NCBI GenBank assembly: GCA_040384865.1
Contig: JAZKIM010000003.1
Coordinates: forward strand, 186,001-250,000
Direction of reading: 5' to 3'
Source: JBDKLC01 sp040384865
Lineage (GTDB): Bacteria > Patescibacteriota > Minisyncoccia > Phycocordibacterales > CAIZLB01
Length of the DNA: 64,000 bases
Shown here: positions 62,440 through 64,000 of the stretch, one piece after another
Layout of the letters: each line of letters begins with the position of its first letter
Position numbering within the stretch: position 1 is the stretch's first letter
Notes under the pieces: model-generated
What the model was told of the DNA's origin: nothing
What the model saw: the letters and a program-made list of their open reading frames with translations, nothing else
Databases searched by the model: none
Translations under genes and position numbers: made by a program

Positions 62440-63282
62440 TCACTTTTCCTTCCGTCCGCTGGCCACCCAACAGGCATAGTGCATAATAACCTTTCCATTC
62501 TGTTGATAGGGCTTAGATGCTTCTATAATGGCTTGTTTTGCTTTCTCACGCGTAGCCTCGTCTGCATTCCTAAGAGGTGTTGCGATGGGAGCAACCACAT
62601 CAATCACGAATTCCCAGTAATGTTCTGGCGACTCAAAAACACTATCACCGGTAACTTCGACCTGCTTTACATCTTCTATACTTACTTGTTCAAGCAGTTC
62701 TGCGAGCAGTCCAGGACGACTGTAACGAAACACGCCCGGTGCGTCTGATGGAGGTGTGGGCAAGTTAAGAAGTTCCTTAATGGCATTACTAGCAACAGTA
62801 GCCCAAGGGTTTTTTGCAGGTTCAGACCAAGCTGCCAATGCCACTTTGCGTCCCGGCTTTAGAACCCGGGCCATCTCCTGTACCCCGGCAGAAGGATTAG
62901 CAAAATACATAACGCCTAAGCGACAAATGACGGCATCAAATTCATTATCCGAGAATGGTAAGCTTTCGGCATCGGCGGTTTTTGCCTCGAAATTTTTTAC
63001 ACCCCTTACCTCTGCATTTTTATGAGCAATCTCAACCATATTTTCAGCGAGATCAGTGGCAATTACTTGATCTACTCGTTTAGCTGCTGTCAGCCCAGGT
63101 TCCCCTGTGCCGGTAGAAACATCCAGGATCCGATCACGCTTATTTAATTCCGCTTCTGTTAGTAGTTTTTCACCGATGTCTGCTAGCCAGTTTGTTACCC
63201 ATTGATCCCATTTATCCCAACCGCCGGAAAATTTATTCCAAGTCTGGCGTTGTTGTTCTGTAATCGAAGAGTTTGTGTTCAT
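62440..63282 (-). CDS. SAM-dependent methyltransferase (UbiE-like)
   Basis: 280 aa. RILDVSTGTGEPGLTAAKR (motif I), FDAVICRLGVMYFANP (motif IV) and MARVLKPGRKVALAAW (motif V). N-terminal WDKWDQWVTNWLADIG helix. Substrate unknown. Confidence 0.92.
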   Translation of the reverse strand: MNTNSSITEQQRQTWNKFSGGWDKWDQWVTNWLADIGEKLLTEAELNKRDRILDVSTGTGEPGLTAAKRVDQVIATDLAENMVEIAHKNAEVRGVKNFEAKTADAESLPFSDNEFDAVICRLGVMYFANPSAGVQEMARVLKPGRKVALAAWSEPAKNPWATVASNAIKELLNLPTPPSDAPGVFRYSRPGLLAELLEQVSIEDVKQVEVTGDSVFESPEHYWEFVIDVVAPIATPLRNADEATREKAKQAIIEASKPYQQNGKVIMHYACWVASGRKEK

Positions 63283-63459
63283 ATAATTTTATTATCGTAA
63301 TTAATGATGAAAAGCGAGTATATAAAAATAACATGAAGTAAAGATGAAGGCTTTGCTCGCTCAGAGAGAGCTTACGAACCATTAAATGGGAGGAGGTTCC
63401 CTACCCATCCGTTTCGCCGGCACAAACCAGATCGTTGCTAGCAGTTATATAGAACAGAA

Positions 63460-63508
63460 AACCCACCTTTCGACGAGCTTCTGTGTTAGTTGCTGATCGA
63501 GGCGGGTT
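63460..63508 (-). terminator. hairpin across the end of the thioesterase gene
   Basis: AACCCGCC/GGTGGGTT stem, tail TTCTGTTCTATATA. The stop codon lies in the loop. Confidence 0.75.
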
Positions 63509-63932
63509 GTAGGCGTGAAGGCTCGGGTTTTTCAGTCCCGATAACTTCAATCATCCATTGTGGGATTTTGCAGAGGCGTTCAGTCTCAACAGATACAAGT
63601 GGCATTACCCAACTCATTTCCGTAGCAACTTTTCCGTCTTTGTAGAAAAGACAGTGGAACTCAAGGCTGGTCAGCCGAGAAATCCACATTGTAATATTTA
63701 CATCGAGAACGTCCCCAAGTCGTAGTTGTCTACGATAGAAAACATCTTTGACATTAGCCATTACAAGGAAAAGATTGTATTTTTCTTTCATTTCATCAAG
63801 CCCAAGTCCGAGTTGGTTTCTGAAAGCAAAGTGAACCTCCTGTGCAATCGCAAGCTGAGCAAGCCAGTTGGCGTGGTCTCCCTTATCAAGGTGCTCCGCC
63901 TCAACCCTGATTTGGGTCGAGTACGTTTTCAT
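63486..63932 (-). CDS. acyl-CoA thioesterase-like (4HBT) protein
   Basis: 148 aa from ATG 63932 (MKTYSTQIRVEAEHLDKGDH). The hot-dog-fold pattern is YxxQ..D..DHANWLAQLAIAQE, then LVMANVKDVFYRRQLRLGDVL and MSWVMPLVSVE. The catalytic Asp of the 4HBT family is likely D17 or D20. Ends in a two-arm terminator. Confidence 0.82.
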   Translation of the reverse strand: MKTYSTQIRVEAEHLDKGDHANWLAQLAIAQEVHFAFRNQLGLGLDEMKEKYNLFLVMANVKDVFYRRQLRLGDVLDVNITMWISRLTSLEFHCLFYKDGKVATEMSWVMPLVSVETERLCKIPQWMIEVIGTEKPEPSRLQPASISN

Positions 63933-64000
63933 AGGAATATAAAGTAGCACATTTTTAGTAATTCGCAAAAAGTTTTTATGTAAAAGGAAAACCACTGCAA

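Noticed and set aside
1..64000. UGA recoded to glycine as in some CPR
   Set aside because: UGA is the stop of mreD (in the ATGA overlap) and of the 247-aa orphan; no internal UGA is needed in conserved genes.
1..64000. CRISPR array or insertion sequence
   Set aside because: No regularly spaced direct repeats and no transposase or flanking terminal repeats were seen.

Overview
The window looks like a piece of a Patescibacteria (CPR) genome, probably of the Parcubacteria group. The evidence is a compact genome of short operons, the set of core genes (class I archaeal-type lysyl-tRNA synthetase, a short ProS without the usual insertion, two MreB proteins, a PriA without helicase motifs), many small orphan membrane proteins and almost no biosynthetic enzymes. 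UGA is used as a normal stop (for example at the mreD/mrdA ATGA overlap), so the Gly-recoding CPR lineages are excluded. Two runs of 10 N (5852-5861 and 53529-53538) are assembly gaps.

Layout. 1-4.4 kb: membrane proteins and a PIF1-like helicase. 4.6-6.3 kb: a GC-rich plus-strand group (secreted protein, 57-aa membrane peptide, gap-broken methyltransferase). 6.4-20.4 kb: housekeeping genes (transglycosylase-like protein, L27, L9, CtpA protease, CysS, PP2C phosphatase, DnaB, RecR, L21, RmuC, YqeY, SulP transporter). 20.5-23.2 kb: accessory genes and tRNA-Glu(CUC). 23.3-26.9 kb: a division cluster mraZ-rsmH-ftsL-ftsI. 27.8-38 kb: lysK, greA, the elongasome cluster mreB-mreC-mreD-mrdA, proS, rseP, frr, holB. 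38-43.6 kb: second mreB, priA, def, fmt, hibernation factor. 43.6-53.5 kb: envelope and secreted proteins, VanY peptidase, two VOC proteins, a second deformylase, YggT. 53.6-64 kb: an accessory region of single-gene units (Nudix, MORN, GNAT, phosphatase, kinase, methyltransferase, thioesterase and orphans).

Two expression styles are visible. Most AT-rich native genes have a TATAAT-like -10 box ending exactly six bases before ATG, which implies leaderless mRNAs. A second class of GC-rich, mostly orphan single-gene cassettes is scattered between native operons. These have a leader with a real Shine-Dalgarno sequence, a promoter of the form TNGAC(A/T/C) - 16 or 17 bases - TATTCT/TATAAT-like, and a two-tier hairpin terminator. 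Between them sits a repeated, tRNA T-arm-like sequence with consensus close to GGTTCGAACATCGTCCCACC. This cassette and repeat architecture is the best candidate for something undescribed.

Several genes appear broken or altered: an isochorismatase-like hydrolase with an in-frame UAA, a zinc-ribbon protein and a transglycosylase each needing a shift at a homopolymer, a PriA lacking Walker A/DEEH/motif VI, and a metalloprotease with CQEVGH instead of HExxH. All calls come from reading the sequence; no database search was run.
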